Made by a program: the position numbers and the translations under genes | The notes under the pieces: model-generated | Seen by the model: the letters and a program-made list of their open reading frames with translations, nothing else | What the model was told of the DNA's origin: nothing | The model's database searches: none | Shown here: positions 38,741 through 39,166 of the stretch, piece by piece | Layout: each line of letters begins with the position of its first letter | Position numbering within the stretch: the stretch's first letter is position 1 | DNA from: Anaerolineae bacterium | GTDB lineage: Bacteria; Chloroflexota; Anaerolineae; B4-G1; SLSP01 | Assembly (NCBI GenBank): GCA_025454475.1 | Contig: JALOOJ010000030.1 | Location: forward strand, 1 to 39,166 | Reading direction: 5' to 3' | DNA: 39,166 nt

Positions 38741-39166
38741 CCACACAGACCGACGCGCGCGGATGCGTGACGGGGTTCACGTACGACGGGCTCAACCGGC
38801 TGACGGGGAAGAGCACCAGCGGGGCGACCTATGACCAGGCGGGGTATGGGGAAAGCCTGGGGCGGCGGACGGCCATGACCGACACCTCGGGGAGCACAAC
38901 CTGGGCCTACGACGTGCGGGGGCGGGTGACGCAAGCGGTGAAGCTGATCGGCACGCAGCCGTTCACTACGAGCACGAGCTACGACGCGCTGGACCGGGTG
39001 GTGACGACGACATACCCGGACGGGGAAGTAGTGACGACCGCCTACAACGCGGCGACACAGCCGCAGAGCTTGAGTGGGAGCAGCACCTACGTGAGCGAGA
39101 CGCTCTACAGCGCGGTGGGACAGCTGACGCGCCGGACGCTGGGCAACGGTCTGGTGACCACCTATG
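38713..39166 (+). CDS. RHS/YD-repeat protein fragment (no start, runs off window)
   Basis: From 38713 a frame different from that of the ABC gene reads HYDLAGDLTTQTDARG, FTYDGLNRLTG, TYDQAGYG, WAYDVRGRVTQ, TSYDALDRVVTT and LYSAVGQLTRRT. These are successive YD repeats of RHS core or wall-associated proteins. The frame stays open to the window end (151 codons). No start codon with SD precedes it, and the repeat homology begins within the last 30 bases of the ABC gene. It is therefore a piece of an RHS gene joined to the ABC gene by recombination or by an assembly join. Codons are strongly NNG-biased (ACG, GGG, GTG), unlike the neighbours. Confidence 0.85.

Noticed and set aside
1-39166. CRISPR arrays, insertion sequences or phage genes
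   Set aside because: No regularly spaced direct repeats, transposase, integrase or phage structural motifs were seen on either strand.

Overview
The window is GC-rich bacterial DNA that fits a Chloroflexota (Anaerolineae-like) genome. This is an inference from four things: the secreted protease ends in a YLPTVMR-type C-terminus, the lexA promoter carries a Bacillus-type (GAAC-N4-GTTC-like) SOS box, GTG and TTG starts with strong Shine-Dalgarno (SD) sequences are common, and many gene families are of the kind seen in that phylum. There is no 16S gene here to prove it. No CRISPR array, transposase or phage gene was seen.

Region 1 (1-14736) looks like a carbohydrate-use locus. It starts inside a family-5 solute-binding protein and continues with two Dpp/Opp-type permeases and a DppD-type ATPase. 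Next come a B12-binding radical SAM protein, a small membrane protein and a large 864-residue protein of unknown function. An oligogalacturonate lyase (PL22) gene follows, broken by an internal deletion and frameshift. After it come a small unknown gene, a GH43/GH32-like beta-propeller glycosidase, a second DppD-type ATPase and, on the other strand, a mandelate-racemase-type enolase-superfamily enzyme. Together they suggest uptake and breakdown of acidic (pectin-type) oligosaccharides, with the lyase step now damaged.

Region 2 (14737-24590) holds a SIMPL-domain lipoprotein and an unusual fusion of a MscS-type channel with a ParB-like domain. These are followed by tRNA-Gln(TTG), a glycyl-radical-enzyme activase next to a uroporphyrinogen-decarboxylase-like protein, a TPR-DinG helicase fusion and a prolyl oligopeptidase. 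The last two are transcribed apart from promoters that share one -35 box. A 180-bp folded palindromic element lies between two convergent genes.

Region 3 (24587-31343) has an ATP-cone/uridine-kinase-like fusion, lexA with a near-consensus promoter overlapped by an SOS box, and a giant secreted subtilisin-like protease.

Region 4 (31374-37078) begins with two stand-alone receiver-domain proteins. A CinA-type protein, an adenosine-specific kinase (DUF355), a prenyltransferase-like repeat protein, a NUDIX hydrolase and an HD phosphohydrolase follow, the last three translationally coupled. Rubredoxin and free methionine-R-sulfoxide reductase come next. This reads as a nucleotide-housekeeping and redox-repair cluster.

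Region 5 (37079-39166) has a small inverted-repeat element, a ModF/PhrA-type tandem ABC ATPase, and an abrupt junction to RHS/YD-repeat coding sequence that runs off the window.
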